A stretch of 64,000 nt of DNA from Auriscalpium vulgare. Taxonomy: Eukaryota; Basidiomycota; Agaricomycetes; Russulales; Auriscalpiaceae. A program made the position numbers and the translations under genes. Location: positions 620,001 to 684,000 of the forward strand of contig JAHBBC010000010.1 in NCBI GenBank assembly GCA_019915015.1. Direction: 5' to 3'. Shown here piece by piece: positions 1-12,732 of the stretch. How positions within the stretch are numbered: position 1 is the stretch's first letter; the number at the start of each line of letters is the position of its first letter. The notes under the pieces were generated by a model, which had not been told where the DNA came from, ran no database searches, and saw only the letters and a program-made list of their open reading frames with translations.

Positions 1-1184
1 TGATGCGTTGCAAGGCCTCAAGGCGCTCCGAGGGCTCCATAGAGACAGTCGATGAAGCGGCCGAACGATCATACACCAGACCAAGAGCCGACTCATCCTC
101 GTCCGAATCCGAGTCGGACGCATGGCGAGGCATAGGGAGTGAAGTGATTGTCGCGTCGAACGAATCGTACATGGAGTTCGAGAGGTCCAAATCAGGCGGT
201 GAGCGGCGCGGCGGGGAGGTGGGGTCCTCGTCGTAGCTGTCGTAGTTATTGAAGCCGCTGAAGTGCGATTGTGGTTGCGACTGGGCGCGCGAGTGAGGGC
301 GAGAGGGTGGGCTGACCATGGGTGGCGAGCTGATGCCACTAAGGCTTGATTGTGGAGAAAACGCAGAGTCCCCTGGCGAGGTCGGATTTGAGGGCGTGCG
401 CTTACGTCCAGGGGTACGTCCGGAGGGCAGGGACTACAGTACCATATACATAGTGTCAGTCAACAAAGCAACAACGGGTGCTCCCGATGATTTGACACGC
501 ACCTCAGAATCGCTAGCCGAGCGACTGTGACTGCCCGCGTCGCTCTTCCTGCGGCTCGGCGCGACTGGCCGCTTCGTCCAGCTGGAAGGTGCCGTCGCAC
601 CGAGCGGGGTGCTGCGCTGGCGCTTTTGCACGTCGAATGGCGACTCCTTCGATACAGGCGTCTTAGGCACCGGCCCCCCGCGGCTTGGGGGACGGCTAGG
701 GGGGCGACTGGAGGACGAGGGCTGGTAGTACGTGCCGGCGGAGCCATTGCTTGACGAGCGCGAATGGCGGCCGGCATCGCGCTCGTCACCGCGTCCGCGC
801 TCCCAATCATCACCAGAGGACTCCGGGGATGGACTGGATTGTGGGCTGCCAGACGTGCGCATCGCGACGAGCGCGAGGATGGTTGGGGTGTGGCTTCCAG
901 TCCGGGGATGTCTCGACAAGATGCAGGAAGGTGTTCATCTCGTCGGTCGCGAGGAGTTCGAGGCCATATTCTTGACGGTACGTCTCAAATACGTCTGGGA
1001 GGTACTTGGCTGGCAGAACGGGTTCGTCGTCCGCGTTGACGTAGCATTGGGGGTGTTCGCGGAAGATGTCATGGAGTTCTTGTTCGATTTCAACGATGGA
1101 TTGTCGGTTGCGACCGAAGTTTGACTGAACAAATAGTTAGAGCACGCGTTGTACAGGCAGCTTGACACTCACTGAGTCGGCCAT
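1..1184 (-). CDS. Conserved Ser/Pro-rich protein, unknown function (3' end outside window)
   Basis: The gene runs off the left edge. The likely start is the ATG at 1184: residues MADS, then a short intron (about 1123-1172, acceptor after a CTAAC-like branch site), then an acidic, well-formed exon beginning SNFGRNRQSIVEIEQELHDI. This N-terminal block (about 90 residues) looks globular. It is followed by a long low-complexity Ser/Pro/Arg-rich stretch (about 920-505), an intron (about 430-504, GTGCGT...TAG), and more Ser/Pro-rich and acidic sequence. The visible C-terminal part ends in a heptad-like segment (PSERLEALQR) that probably opens a coiled coil. The N-terminal exon and the Ser/Pro-rich frame are not in phase around 835-900, so either a splice site was missed or there is a frameshift. 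I do not recognise the family. The layout suggests a scaffold or cytoskeleton-associated protein, but that is a guess. Confidence 0.6.
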
Positions 1185-1514
1185 TGGGAAGAGATGATGT
1201 TGAAAGGGGAGAACAGCTGGAGCGCGGAACAGACAGCCAACATTATAATTCCAGCGCGTCTTGATTACGTAAACAATGTGTTCAGCTTCAGCGCTTCTGC
1301 CCCATCCTTTCCCCATTGTCCTCCCCCGCATTGATGTCAGCGACGAGTTCTCAAGCAAGGCGGGGCGGGATGGACGACTCTCGATCACTTGGCCACGGCG
1401 CGGTGGTCCCTCAGCATGAAGCTAAGTATGTACACACGAAAACTTGACGAAAACTTTCACGTTTTCGTGCTAGAGATTTCATACAGATACACTGTACAGA
1501 CATGGAACGTAAAC

Positions 1515-3470
1515 TCATTCGTAGGTATCGCAAGCAAGACCCCTGTCCCCTTCGCGAGTGAATGTGATGATATGGTCTGCAGCATGACAGGTCAGACCAT
1601 CGCGCCGCGCGTGAAGAACAGACGCTGGACGTACCGTTCAGCCATCGCTCGGCGAACCCGACTTCGCAGTAAGCGCTGGAGCAGAATCGGTCTGCATCCT
1701 GCATGCTCGAGCAACAATCAGACTCACAAGTAGTCTGCAGAAACTCGTTAGCACATAGCCAATTCAAATCCAAGCAGACTTACATATCCACTTCCGCTTG
1801 AACACGGCAAGCGCACTCTCTCCTTCCGGGCCGATGAAAACGCCTGGGTGCTCCTCACGCAAAGCAGACGCGATCGTATCGTCAAAGCGTGCAGAGAAGG
1901 CCAGGCGCCACTCGCGCAGCGTGCGCGCGTAGTGCGGGCCGATGTTCGACACCGAGTCGACCACGACGCGATTGTACGTCGCCGACGTCAGTGTCTCAAG
2001 GAAGAATGTGAGAGACGGCAGGAAGCCGCCAGGGAATACTGTGATGCCAGACGGTCAGTGCGTTCGTACGACAGCCCACTGAACGGCATACTCTATAAAT
2101 ATATGACGGTCAGTGGAGTCGCGCTAGATGCCAATTCGATACCCGTACCCATTTCCCAATGAACCCAATATCCTGCTTGTCGTGGGCGAATCCTGCGAGA
2201 AGATATTTGTTCACCAAGAGGAAGCACATCAAGCGGCAGGACACCTACGACCCTCGGGCATTGTGATGCCCTGCATGACGCAGACCGCGCTGTCCGGACA
2301 CATCACGCGCTCGAGCGCAGCGACATATGGACCCATAAACTCCCTGCCGACGTGCTCCACCATTTCGACGCTCACAACCCGGTCGAATGCGCCCGTCCAC
2401 TCTTCCGGCATCGCACGGTAGTCCATCAAGTGCACGCGGACGCGGTCCTGCAGCCCCGCGGCGTTGATGAGCCCTTGGACGTGCGCAAGTTGGTGCGTGG
2501 AAAGCGTGATCCCGTCAATTTGTGTCCCCGGTATGGTGCGCGCGATGAGCAGCGCGAGGGCTCCCCAGCCGCACCCCACGTCGAGCACGCGCTGTCCCGG
2601 CAGGATGCGAGCCTTCCTGACGATGTGCGCGAGCTTGCGGAGCTGCGCGGTGTGCAGTGTCTCGAACGCCGGCGGTGTCGCTGGGGTGGACGCCGTCGCG
2701 GCCGCTCCGGAGGTAGAAGAGGATCTGCTCGAAAGGGAAGGAGACCGTGTCGCCACAGTTTGCAATTTGTGAGTGACATTGAGGGCGATGTCCTGACTGG
2801 ATTTCAAGTCGGCATCGAGCTCCGAAAATATTGCACTAGAGTAGCACATGTCCTCCGACAGGAAGGCTAGAGAAGTAGGAAGTCGGTAAGCGAACCGGCT
2901 GCTCAGCGCTGCGAGACTTTACCTTTGAACATGCTGTCGGGCATGTCGTAATGTGCTGAGATGTTGGATTGTGCATTGCGGGTGTTTCCAAGAAACCGGC
3001 GGTCGATGAGGCGCTGCGGAAGGCGGAACAGCCACGACAGCCGCGAATCGAGGCCGGCAAGGTGGTTCTTGTTACGCATGAAGATCTGCATGAATGTCGC
3101 CGTTAGCAAAGTTGAGGGCACGCAGTATGGTTGTGATAACGCACGAGGAAAACGGACACGAGGTCATCGCACTCAACGTCGCCGTACATGTACGCCTCGG
3201 CAAAGCCGAGGTCGCTCATAGTGCACACCCGCACCCAGAATGTGTCGTTGACAACGCGCAGCTCCCAGATAATTTAGTGGAGGAGGCTTCTTTGCCTGAA
3301 GGGAATTCGTAGACCCGTTCGGCAGTCACAATGCGCAACTGGCCGACCTCGATGTTCTTCAGCACGCTGGTAAGCAACGATAAGCGAGCGATCCGTGGAT
3401 GCCAGTCAGATACTAGAACGCACCTGAGGACCGCAGATTCTGCGAGCCTTGCTAGAGGAGGGTAGCTCAT
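1515..3470 (-). CDS. Cyclopropane-fatty-acyl-phospholipid synthase-like SAM methyltransferase
   Basis: The family transfers a methylene group from S-adenosylmethionine to an unsaturated acyl chain of a membrane phospholipid; fungal relatives may instead methylate lipids in other ways. The start is the ATG at 3470 (MSYPPLARLAES). Exons can be followed through an N-terminal region (VLKNIEVGQLRIVTAERVYE), the family segment SNISAHYDMPDSMF, the SAM-binding motif I VLDVGCGWGALALLIA (about 2590-2550), and VSVEMVEHVG (about 2350). The C-terminal exons read FPGGFLPSL, NIGPHYARTLREWR and WIYYFCYCEVGF, ending NDHIITFTREGD before the TGA at 1515-1517. These blocks occur in family order, so the gene looks complete, with about seven or more short introns. 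Confidence in the family is high; the exact substrate is not known. Confidence 0.88.
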
Positions 3471-5102
3471 CGTGACAATCTTTCCTGTAGCATAGCGGAA
3501 GCAATCATCGGCGAGGCCATAGAGTGAGCGCGGATGCTCTCGCGCAGCGTCGGGGATCATAGTAGCAAATATCAGGGAGGAAATTGAGAGGCCATGTCTC
3601 CCTCGCAAAGCTATTTGTCTGGGCCACCGCGATGATTACCCGGTATGACAGCGCCCCCTCTATGCATGGAAGCCACAACGTGTGTTGTCAATGAGGCAGA
3701 GGTATTTAGATGTAGGCGACCGGAATGTCGATTCCGTCAGAACATGATGCTTATCTGGTCCGCACGAGGCATCGTCCACGGGTTTAACTTTGCTAATTTA
3801 TTTGCCAGATCAATTTAAGGGCACACCGCGGAGGTATTAAACGTACGATTGAATGAAATGAATGCCCAGAACACTGAGAGTTGAGTCACAAAACGTTCAG
3901 GCGGGCAATATGGGCAGGTGACTCCTCGTCGCGAACTCCACTGCCAGTAAGGACAAACGGCATCAGCATCCCGCCAGCTTTAGGGACTTACACATGAGCA
4001 CAGGCGGAAATTGTCAACTTAGATCGCAATGACATACGGTGGGCGCGGTACGGCTGTAAAAGCCTATACGACGGCCGAAAGGCTGACACGGACGCTTGCA
4101 TTCCGTGCGACATGATGCATGCCGTGTAATGGAAGAGGTTTGTTGGAAGGGAAGACTTCAAGTCCCGCTCGGTATCCAGAGATTCGCCGTGATGCGTAGG
4201 GTTCCGCTCGCTGGCTAAGGGCAGAGGCAGGGCAGAAGGATGCTTGTGTGGCTGCGTGCGCGAGGCAGAATAACGAACGGTAGACGGGCGCTGAATGCGA
4301 CAGAAGGCAACTCGCAACAGTAGAAGGTGGCAGGTCCAGACAAATGGCGACTAAGTGAACGCGCAGGTCTTTAACATGGCCGTTAGTTCATTGTCCCTGG
4401 GAGACGGGTGGTACACACCCATCCAACCTCCTGCCCGCCTCGTCATGTTCCATAAGTTCTCTTCCCCGCAACGACAGCCAAGTGTGTCCAAGATTCATGG
4501 GTATTGAAGCTTGAGGCGTGTATCAAGACAAGCTCGTCGCAGCAGGCTTCAACTGATAAACGATAAACGCGCCCGAGGAGCAGGTGGATGATTAGAACAC
4601 AAGAATCGACGGGCTGACAACCAGCTAGAGACGATGGAGTCCATGGAGAGTTACACCTGAAAATCCCTGAGTTTCAGTCAAGTTTCAGTGCGTGGACTGT
4701 CGTCGAGCAAAACGACTACTACGGTCCCTATGGTCACGGGGCCCGGTAGCGCCCGGGCCGGACAACTCTTGAACCCTTCGACTCCGATGACTACGACGAG
4801 CTCAATACCAGCTTCTCCTTTTCCATCCCCATCCTTTATTCTAATGGATTTTTGATATACTAATACTCGCATTGAAAGGACGACTTGAACTTGCCTTCTG
4901 AACCGCCTGATCGGTGCGTACATACTAGCTTCCTTCGCGTTCTTTCACCAATGGCGCATTGACGAATGATTGAGCCTGCCACGCTGCTTGCATAGGGATC
5001 GCGTACTTCGCCCAATACTACTACTCTCGCTGACTGCTCACCGTCTGGGAAACCCACCGTCAGCGGTGCCGACCCATCCCCGCCCACCAGCCGCGCCATA
5101 TC
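3471..5102. other. 1.6-kb stretch without a supportable gene
   Basis: Only short overlapping frames without family resemblance or convincing splice patterns are present. It contains the 5' flank of the lipid synthase and the 5' flank of the F-box remnant. I see no RNA gene or transposon termini here. Confidence 0.5.
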
Positions 5103-6055
5103 ATGACTCGTTCCCATTGGATCTATGTACACATCGCAATTGTTGAATGGGTCTACCGGTCATCCCAGCACGACGCCATCGACTACACCACCCTTGCGCG
5201 TATCTGCGCGCTCGTCTGCCGGGCGTGGACGCCCATAGCCCAGCGCCTCTTCTTCCGCCGTGTGCCCCGCATCCACCCAACCTCGGATAGCCTCGCTTGC
5301 ACCTCGCCTGAATTACTCCCAATCCTTTGCACCCACCCGCACCTCGCCGCCCATGTACGTTTTTTTTGACCTTCTTCTCCCCTCCGACACTGTCTCAAGC
5401 GCCCCCAGCATCGCGGTACTCGAGCTCTGCACTCGCGTCGAAGGCATCAATCTCTACAACCACACTTACGACGTCGCATGGGACCCTTGGCTTGAGGCGC
5501 GTCTGCGTGCCCTGCCGCTGAAGCCCATTTTTCTCGAAGTGGTGGGCAACCAAGAGTCCGTCGGCCGCGCAATAGAACTTTGACCGAGCATCCGTGCGCT
5601 GTCCGTGAACACGTGGAGCGCCGCGGCCTATGTGCTGCCAGACATCCGCATGCCTCACGGTCTGCGTGCGCTGGTAGTCCAAGCCGAGGTCATCGAGTGG
5701 CTTTTGGCGCACGGGAAGGGCCTCGTCGCACTCCGCGAGCTGGATATGGCGGTGCCGGGATGGATATGGGCAAGTGCTTGGTGTATACAGCTCAGCGCGT
5801 CCGGTGTGCTGCCGCAACTGAGCTCGCTGAAAATCCGGGGCGACTCCGCCGCAAGATATTCTGGAACAGCTCACGCGGCTCGAGCGCCTCTTCGTTGTCG
5901 ACCTCCCCAAACAACACGTTGCCTTCCCGCAGAGTCTGCGCCATCTCGGGTTTATCGGGATGTTGGAGGCGCGGTCTACCGCTGCAGCACTGCGTATGCT
6001 GCCGAACTTGCAACATGTGACTTGGTTTTCATGCCCGGGCTTGAGTTGGAGATAA
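5103..6055 (+). pseudogene. F-box/LRR-type protein remnant
   Basis: The 5' part reads IDYTTLARICALVCRAWTPI, the typical agaricomycete F-box helix block, followed by leucine-rich stretches (CTRVEGINLYNHTYD, PSIRALSVNTWSAAAYVLP). The frame is interrupted by a TGA at about 5581-5583, immediately before PSIRALSV. It then shifts near 5850, where the recognisable continuation (DILEQLTRLERLFVVDLPKQ, then LPNLQHVTWFSCPGL) lies in another frame. Two independent breaks without nearby splice signals point to a pseudogene, or less likely to sequencing errors. Intact relatives bind SKP1 through the F-box and recruit targets through the leucine-rich part. A related gene lies at 48.5-49.3 kb and a fragment at 59.5-60.1 kb. 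Confidence 0.65.
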
Positions 6056-6684
6056 TTATATATCTGGATTTCTTTATATCTCCGGTAAGCCTTATATAAT
6101 CTACCTTGGAGTGTGATGCTAACAAGTTTGTTTTCGCAGGGCCCTTGATACCTCGACTGGGTGTCGCGATCTCGCGAATATTTTCGCGCTTCGATGTTCC
6201 GCGCAACATTGCATCGGCCGCACTGGCTTCTACTGCGGTGCGTGCGGTGCTTTACCAGCAGATGTATGCTCATGGCGCTGTCGCTTTGTAGGCCGCGGTC
6301 GCGCGTGTCGGCGTCACGATGTCGCGCATACTGCCATCTGCGCTGAAGGTCATCTGGGAAAGTGCGGAAGCAGACCTAAATCGCATACAGTGACATACGA
6401 TAATAGGCTCCGCCTCAAGTTCAGCCCGCATTGATTCTGCGTGTAATGGAAGACATTTGAGCCGCTTGGAAGCATCCAGAGACCTCGTCGCTGGTACTTA
6501 CAGACTTGGCGCCGGACATCCAGACCTGCGGGCTGCGCCGCGGCTTTGCCGCCGCCTGGATTTGGCCTATCCGCGGCACTCCCGCGAACGTGATCGAGGC
6601 TAATCTCATTTCATCAACTAAGCTCGTGACTCTTTCTCTGCAGCAACAGCGCGTACGGGAAACAAGGTGTACTGTGGTAAAATA
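6056..6684. other. Intergenic, no supportable gene
   Basis: This holds the 3' flanks of the F-box remnant and of the convergent Kelch-MYND gene. A plus-strand open stretch at 6106-6350 has no recognisable content. Confidence 0.45.
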
Positions 6685-9121
6685 CTACTTACGAGCACAT
6701 TTGTGCATCGTCTTATGCTCCTTCCAGCCCTCTTTCAGACACTGATTCTCGCAGAAGAAAGCACGGCCGCCACAGGATCCTGTGCGACAGACAGAGTTAG
6801 GTTCGCAAGCACATACGCCGAGTCGATGAGTCTCTCACTCACCGCCGCATTTCTTCCAGGGACCGGCATTTCCGCAGTTGAAGCATCGCTGCCACGGCCC
6901 TGCCTTGGCCGTCCGTGCCTCCTCCTCGACGTCGACACTATCAAAGTACCCACCCGGAACGTCCAACTTCAACTGCCACAAGTCGTTGAAGCTCCGCGTG
7001 AAGACGTGCTTTTTGCTCGGCACAAAGTCGGAGTTCGTGTATCCGCCAAAAAGAAACGTCTTGCCCGTATCGGGGTCAGAGAAGAGGGCTGCTTGGGCCC
7101 GGTACGTTGGGAACCCTTTCGAGATGACGAGCTTCCACTTTGGCGCCGTGCCATCGGCCGGAGTAGCGTCGTAGATGAAGGTGTCGCCGTGGTAGGTGAA
7201 TGGGAAGAACGTGTTGCCGGCGGGATACCAAGTGGGCTGGTTGGGACTGTAGCCGCCGAACACGACGGCCATGTTCAGTTTCGTATTCTACGCAAGAGCC
7301 AAATCAGACGATGAAATGAGAAAGCATGAAAACGGACGTACGAAGGTGTTCCCCATCTCTGACCGCGCACACGGTGGGTTTCCCGCCACCCTCTCCCTCT
7401 GCCAGAACTTACCAGCGATATCCCAGGTCCAACAGTCGTCGTAACCATATCCTAGCTGCGCGCCGTTCGCCTGGTGCGACTGCCTCGCACTCTGTCGATC
7501 CGCTTCGCCAAACATGATCCATATCTTCTTCTTCTGCCCGTCGACTCACATCGCCGCGTTTCTCCTGGGGCCCGGGGATAAAGGATCGGGTGTTGGAGAG
7601 GCAGGATCTCCAGATAACTTGTGCCAGCGACGTGTCTTCAGGTCCAGCGCCATCAATAGATCGCAGCCCAGCACGCAATGACGCAGCGTGCCGCCAAAGA
7701 CATACAGAGTCCCCTGCACAAGGATCATGGAGTATTCAAAGTGCTCGCTGCGCGAGAAGGGCCAGAGCGTGCGGTCAGGACTGGCCCAGGTGGTGGTGAC
7801 CTCGCTCCAAGTCTGCGACTGGAGGTCGAACACATCCAGGACAAGACGACCGGTGTAGAGGTAAGCCTTGTTTGTCTCCTCGTCGACGCACATCTTCCAG
7901 TTGAGCATCTGGCCATCGCCGCGGGCCGGCGGCGCGGGAAGCGTCACCCACGTATCCATCTTCTTGATGTCGATGTACTGAAGATCGCGATAGAATGGGC
8001 CGTCGATACCCTTCTGTCCGCCGGCGACGTAAAACCTTCCTGCTCATGCCGTGAGCTCGATCGCGCGGTAAGATGTCAAGTGACGCACCTTCCCATACAA
8101 AGCTGCAGAAAGATATGCGGGTGCTGATGCGCTGGGCGTCCTTGGGCAGTTCGACCTTCTGCCATGATCCCAGGACCTGGAGCTCGGGCACCGTCACCCG
8201 GAGCTTTGCGTTTATCTTCGGGTCGGGATGGCGGAACTTCATGCGGTCGTCCGCATCTATCCGCGGGACGATACCTTCTAGTACCCTTCGGTAAGGTACG
8301 ACAGAAGGAGGAAGCATATCGAGGCTGCAATGGGCACTCCATATGCGCCCGACGGCAGCAGAAGTGTTGCCGAGCGAGATGAAGACGTCGGATGCCCGTG
8401 TCAAAGCAGACGTGCGGCTCAAGAAGAAATCTTTCTGATCGAGAGCGCAGCTGTACCACTCTTTATGACCGTCAGCCTGCGCATGAAAGGAGAATGGACA
8501 TGGATACCTACCGAATACTGGTGTCGCTCTGAAGTGGTTGTTCTTGAATATAGTGTTCGATTCTTCGAGCCACGACAACGCCTAAGTCCTTGTCAGTGCC
8601 AAGCGCATATGAGCGCACCAGAAGAAACGCACCTCTTCCACCTTATTCGAACCGAGCAGACATTCTGCGATATTGTCGCAAAGTCCCAGCATAATGATCA
8701 AGTGGAAGGTGTCCATCTTGATGTACATTTCCGAGCGAACGCCGCCGCCATCCTGCACTGACAGCGGGACCGTGACACCCTCGCCGACGAGCTTGGTTAT
8801 AGCTTCCCGGAAATGCTTGTATGCGGCGTCAAATTGACCGGACCTGACGAGAGCGGCGCCTTGCGTTTGAAGATCGTGGACCTCTCGCGGACCGCGCAAC
8901 AAGGTCAAGGCTACATGGGTAGAGATCTGGTTATTGTCCTGACGATTCCAGCCATTGCAAAAGAACTCACGGATCTCCTCCCGGTTGAACAAAGCGCGGC
9001 CATTGGAGGCGTGTGCATGTGGCCCATCACCACTGAGCGCGCGCACAAGTTCAGTCATCATCGAATCGGTTTCGAAGCCTTCCAAGTCGCGCAGGTCCAA
9101 GGGTCGCGATCGATTGCTCAT
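6685..9121 (-). CDS. Kelch-repeat protein with N-terminal TPR-like region and C-terminal MYND zinc finger
   Basis: The ATG at 9121 opens MSNRSRPLDL. The N-terminal exon is helical and TPR-like (AALVRSGQFDAAYKHFREAI; about residues 60-180). The middle of the protein is a Kelch propeller, seen as spaced Gly-Gly blades: FYVAGGQKG, LYVFGGTLRH, MAVVFGGYSPNQ and KTFLFGGYTNSD. The last two exons make a MYND finger, with CFNCGNAGPWKKCGG joined across an intron to GRAFFCENQCLKEGWKEHK and MHKC, giving the C-x2-C, C-x3-C, C-x3-C and His/Cys ligands. The stop is at 6685-6687. MYND fingers mediate protein contacts, and Kelch propellers likewise bind partners. This combination is common in basidiomycetes, but its function is not established. 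It has at least seven introns. The fold assignment is confident; the role is unknown. Confidence 0.85.
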
Positions 9122-9710
9122 ATTGAGTTTCGTACGAGGAGAGTAAGAGTGCAGGAGTGACAGGCCAATTCAGCTGGGGGAAAAAAATCGGTCGCGCTGT
9201 TCGCGAATGTGGGGTGATACGCCTTACCTGGAGAAAGTATAGAGTTGAGTTGAGAACCAAAGACCAAGTTGGTGAACGGGAGAGAATGCGGGAGTTAGGA
9301 GTCGGGATTGGTGTTCTGTGGTGAGTCGCCCTTGACTATTTATCCCAGCGGCCCACAAAGGGAGTGGCACGAAAAGCCCGCACGTGAGACATTGTTTTTT
9401 GACTGAAGCCATTCTTTCCAGCTTGATGGCATGAAGCGTTGCATGGCGGTGAAGGTCACAGACAAAGTACTTGCGTTCACAACAGAGCAATGCGCCATCA
9501 AAACAAATAATTTCTCAGGCTTGACCGGCGCGCGTCGTCGGCCAATGGCAATAGCAAGAATACACACCCAAGCTATATTGAATAACGACAACAACCTGCC
9601 TGAAGATATGAAGTGCGTAATGGGCAATTGATATAAGACTATTGAGCGGACGAAGAAGAAGTATCCGAACACACAGCGTATCGCTAGAACTGCAAACCTT
9701 TATCAAGGGG
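9122..9710. other. Intergenic between two minus-strand genes
   Basis: Promoter side of the Kelch-MYND gene (9122-9350, pyrimidine-rich) and 3' flank of the SNF2 gene. No coding content could be supported. Confidence 0.5.
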
Positions 9711-12700
9711 TTAGAGGCCGTTCTGGAGGGTGTCCAGCTCCTCCAGGCTCAGCTGTGCCGGCATGTTATTTAACACACGATCAATGGTATTCTTCTTCTT
9801 CTCTTGAAGCTGCAGATATTCAGCGTAAGTACAGACACAGATTAGAATGGCGATCCTCACTTCAGCGATGTGTTCCTCAATGGTTCCCAACACCACAAGC
9901 CGGTATACAGTGACAGCCCGCGTCTGTCCCATGCGGTGTGCCCGCGCAATGGCTTGCTCCTGTTGCGCAGTAAACATCCGACCAAACAGGTTTGGACAGA
10001 GCGCGCATGGGTACATACCTCAACGTACGGATTCCACCAGGGCTCCATGATAATCACGTTACTGCAAGATGTCACGTTTATGCCTTGTAAAAATTGTCAG
10101 GCGTGCTGACGGTTTGACTACCTGAAAGAGACGAACCGACCGCGCCCGCTAGCAACGACATCAGAATGACCGTGTATTTGGGGTTGTCCCGAATTTGGAT
10201 AAGAGCATTATCGCGTCGATTAGTGCTCATTTCTCCGGTATCTAGACAGGGTAGATGCGACAAGGTCAGCATACGCAGAACGCCGCAGGCGATGTGACGC
10301 ACACTGGACGCAATAAATTCCATGCTTTTCCAGTGCACGTTCGAGAATGTCGAGCGTGAGTTTGAAAAATGCCTGGGTGACGATGAGGAGAAAAAATCGG
10401 CATTGGGTTGCTTGCTCGGCCCATCAAACAAGCGCTACATACGAATACGATGGTCTTCTGGTCTCCTGGACGCTGACGAATCTTCTGGATTATCTCCGAC
10501 GTCTTCTCAATCTTAGACGACAGGTACGACATGTCAAAGACCTCGCGGGCGTCGCTGAGCGCATCTGGAAGAGATATTTGCCCATTCTCCACCGGTATGA
10601 GGGCAGCTAGGTCTTCCCTGAGATGAAAAATTGTGTTAGCCCGAGCCCAACTGTAGATTTCGTATGCCCTACTTTTCGTTATTTTCTTCGCTTTTATCCT
10701 CTTCGCTTGAGGACTTCCCAAGCAGCTCTTTGTTGGCTTCGTTCGCGTCAACCACGTGCGTCACATGCGTGGGGTGGGTCGCAACTTCAGCGGCAGCAAT
10801 TAGAAAATGTCCAATCGACACAATGGCGGACGAAGGGAACGCACCTTGTCGAAGACGGATGAGCTTCGGGTACATACGCAAACGCGGCATAGTCCGCACG
10901 TAGTTGTAGACTGCGCGTTCTTGAGGCTTCATTTCGATGTCAATTCGGGTCTCGTATCGATCTTCAAGCTTCGCCACAAGTCTCAGCTTCCGGTAGATCA
11001 TGAGCCTGCACAGTGCCGTCTATGATATCTCAGTCAGAGGTGCAAAAACCGACCACGACGAACGTCACGTACAGTGAGGATGCGCAAGGCTTCCCCGTGC
11101 TCCCCGTCGTCAATGGGCTGAGCAATAACAACATTGAACGCGTCAATCTTCCCCAAGTCGTGGTCTCGGACACTAAGAAAACAGAAATATGACCCGAAAT
11201 CGCGGGCCGAGTTCTTATATGGTGACGGTCAGAAAGATGTGTCAGCATCGCGAAGAGGCCGCACCTGGGCGGGCGTTCCAGTCAGACACAGCCCGTGCAC
11301 TTTGTGAAGAGCAAAGCACGCTTTGGCGCGTTGAGTCTCCGGATTCCGAATTTCGTGAGCTTCATCTGGTGACCGCGCTCGTAAGTGAGGACTTGGCGAG
11401 CATCCGTAGGCGACATCAACGTACCGAGAATGACTCGTTGGAACTTAAAATCAAAGAAGGGGTGATCCAACTTCACACCATCCTTGTCATTGAGATACTT
11501 CTTGTACTGTCCCACAGCTTGTGCGTATGTTGCAAGCTAAGACAAGATCCATGAGCATCCGTGGCATCAGCCGGTGACTAGGTGTAACGTACGATAATGT
11601 CTTGCTTCTTCAGCGCGTCGACATCTGTGCCAAGCTGCGTCAAAGGCGTGTCTGACTGAGAGGCAGACGACGTGCTCACCTGTCCCTCGCTTTGCCCCGT
11701 GGTATACAACCACCCTGAGCCCAGGGGCAAACTTTGTGATCTCGCGCGTCCAGTTCGAGAGCACACCAAGGCCCGGTACCAAGACCCTTCGGCCAGGAGT
11801 CAAAGCTTGGCCTTGCGTGGGAGCCTGGGAGGGATGATTACTCACAGGGTTGCACGAGGCTGGCCAGGCCGAGGACACTGGGGGTCGAGCCCTTTGCATA
11901 TAACCGCCAAAGCAACCGCGGTCTTTCCTGTCCTGTACAGCACAACCGAGTGAACACGAAAAATGGCATCAAGGAATATACCACGCACCCCATTTCGGAC
12001 CCCACGATAAAGCCTGTGCTGTATCGTTCATCGTCCGGTGTTTGCTCTCGCTGCACGATGCGCTCGTAATCCTCCCTCTGGAAGTTCTTCAAGCCCATGC
12101 CTTTGTTGAACCAGGGGATCTTCACAACAGACGGCGCACTGGGGTCAGGTTTCTTCGTCACTTTCTCCTCGGCCTCGTCATCAAACGTTTTGCTGAGCTG
12201 GCGAGAGACGAACTCTCCGCTAGCCTCGGGCGTCGTGCGCGTTGCCTTGACAGGCACATTCTTGGGTTGCTGGGTGGGGGTGGAAGGGGCAGAGGCTTGG
12301 GCAGTCTTTCGGCGAGGTGTGCTTTCGCCGTTCGATGCGGCAGAAACGCGGGGCTTTGCACGCCGCGGAGTACTCTGTGGCATAGATGGCTGCTTCGGCT
12401 GCAAAGGACATGAGCATACAGCGTGTGTGGAAGCAATCATTAATCAAGGCGCGCCTTTTGCGTGGTGCGAGGAGTATCCGGTCTCGCCTGGTCGCCAGCA
12501 TCAGCGAGTGGGAGACAGAGGGAGGCAGAAACGACTTTGAACTCACGTCATCGACCAAAGACAGTGAAGGGTATAGCCGCTCGATGTCCTGCGCGCGTTT
12601 CAGGAAGAGCAGCATATGATGAGTGGCTCAGCTCACCTCGACAGTTGCGGGAGTCTTGGACACGGGGAGAGCGACGACGGGGCGGGTGCCTGTAGCTTGT

Positions 12701-12732
12701 CGAGCACGCCCGGAGTCTGAAGGGGAGGTCAT
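9711..12732 (-). CDS. SNF2-family DNA-dependent ATPase/helicase
   Basis: The start is the ATG at 12732 (MTSPSDSGRARQATG). A disordered Ser/Thr/Lys-rich N-terminal part with many TPRR/TPRRK motifs (about 12440-12130) precedes the motor. The P-loop reads GSEMG-TGKTAVAL across an intron (about 11,930-11,990). The Walker B box DEAHEIRNPETQ is restored across an intron near 11,390, followed by LCLTGTPAQ (motif III). In the C-terminal lobe I see KTIVF, then VIIMEPWWNP (about 10,050) and the arginine-finger motif ARAHRMGQTRAVTVYRL (about 9,940). The protein ends LSLEELDTLQNGL at 9711. No RING finger lies between the two lobes, so it is not a full-length Rad5/Rad16 protein, although the spacing is Rad16/HLTF-like. 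It probably remodels chromatin or strips proteins from DNA in the nucleus. It has at least ten introns. Confidence 0.85.

Noticed and set aside
4678..5132. Minus-strand frames upstream of the F-box remnant
   Set aside because: Short, with no splice pattern or family features. They overlap the likely promoter of the plus-strand remnant.
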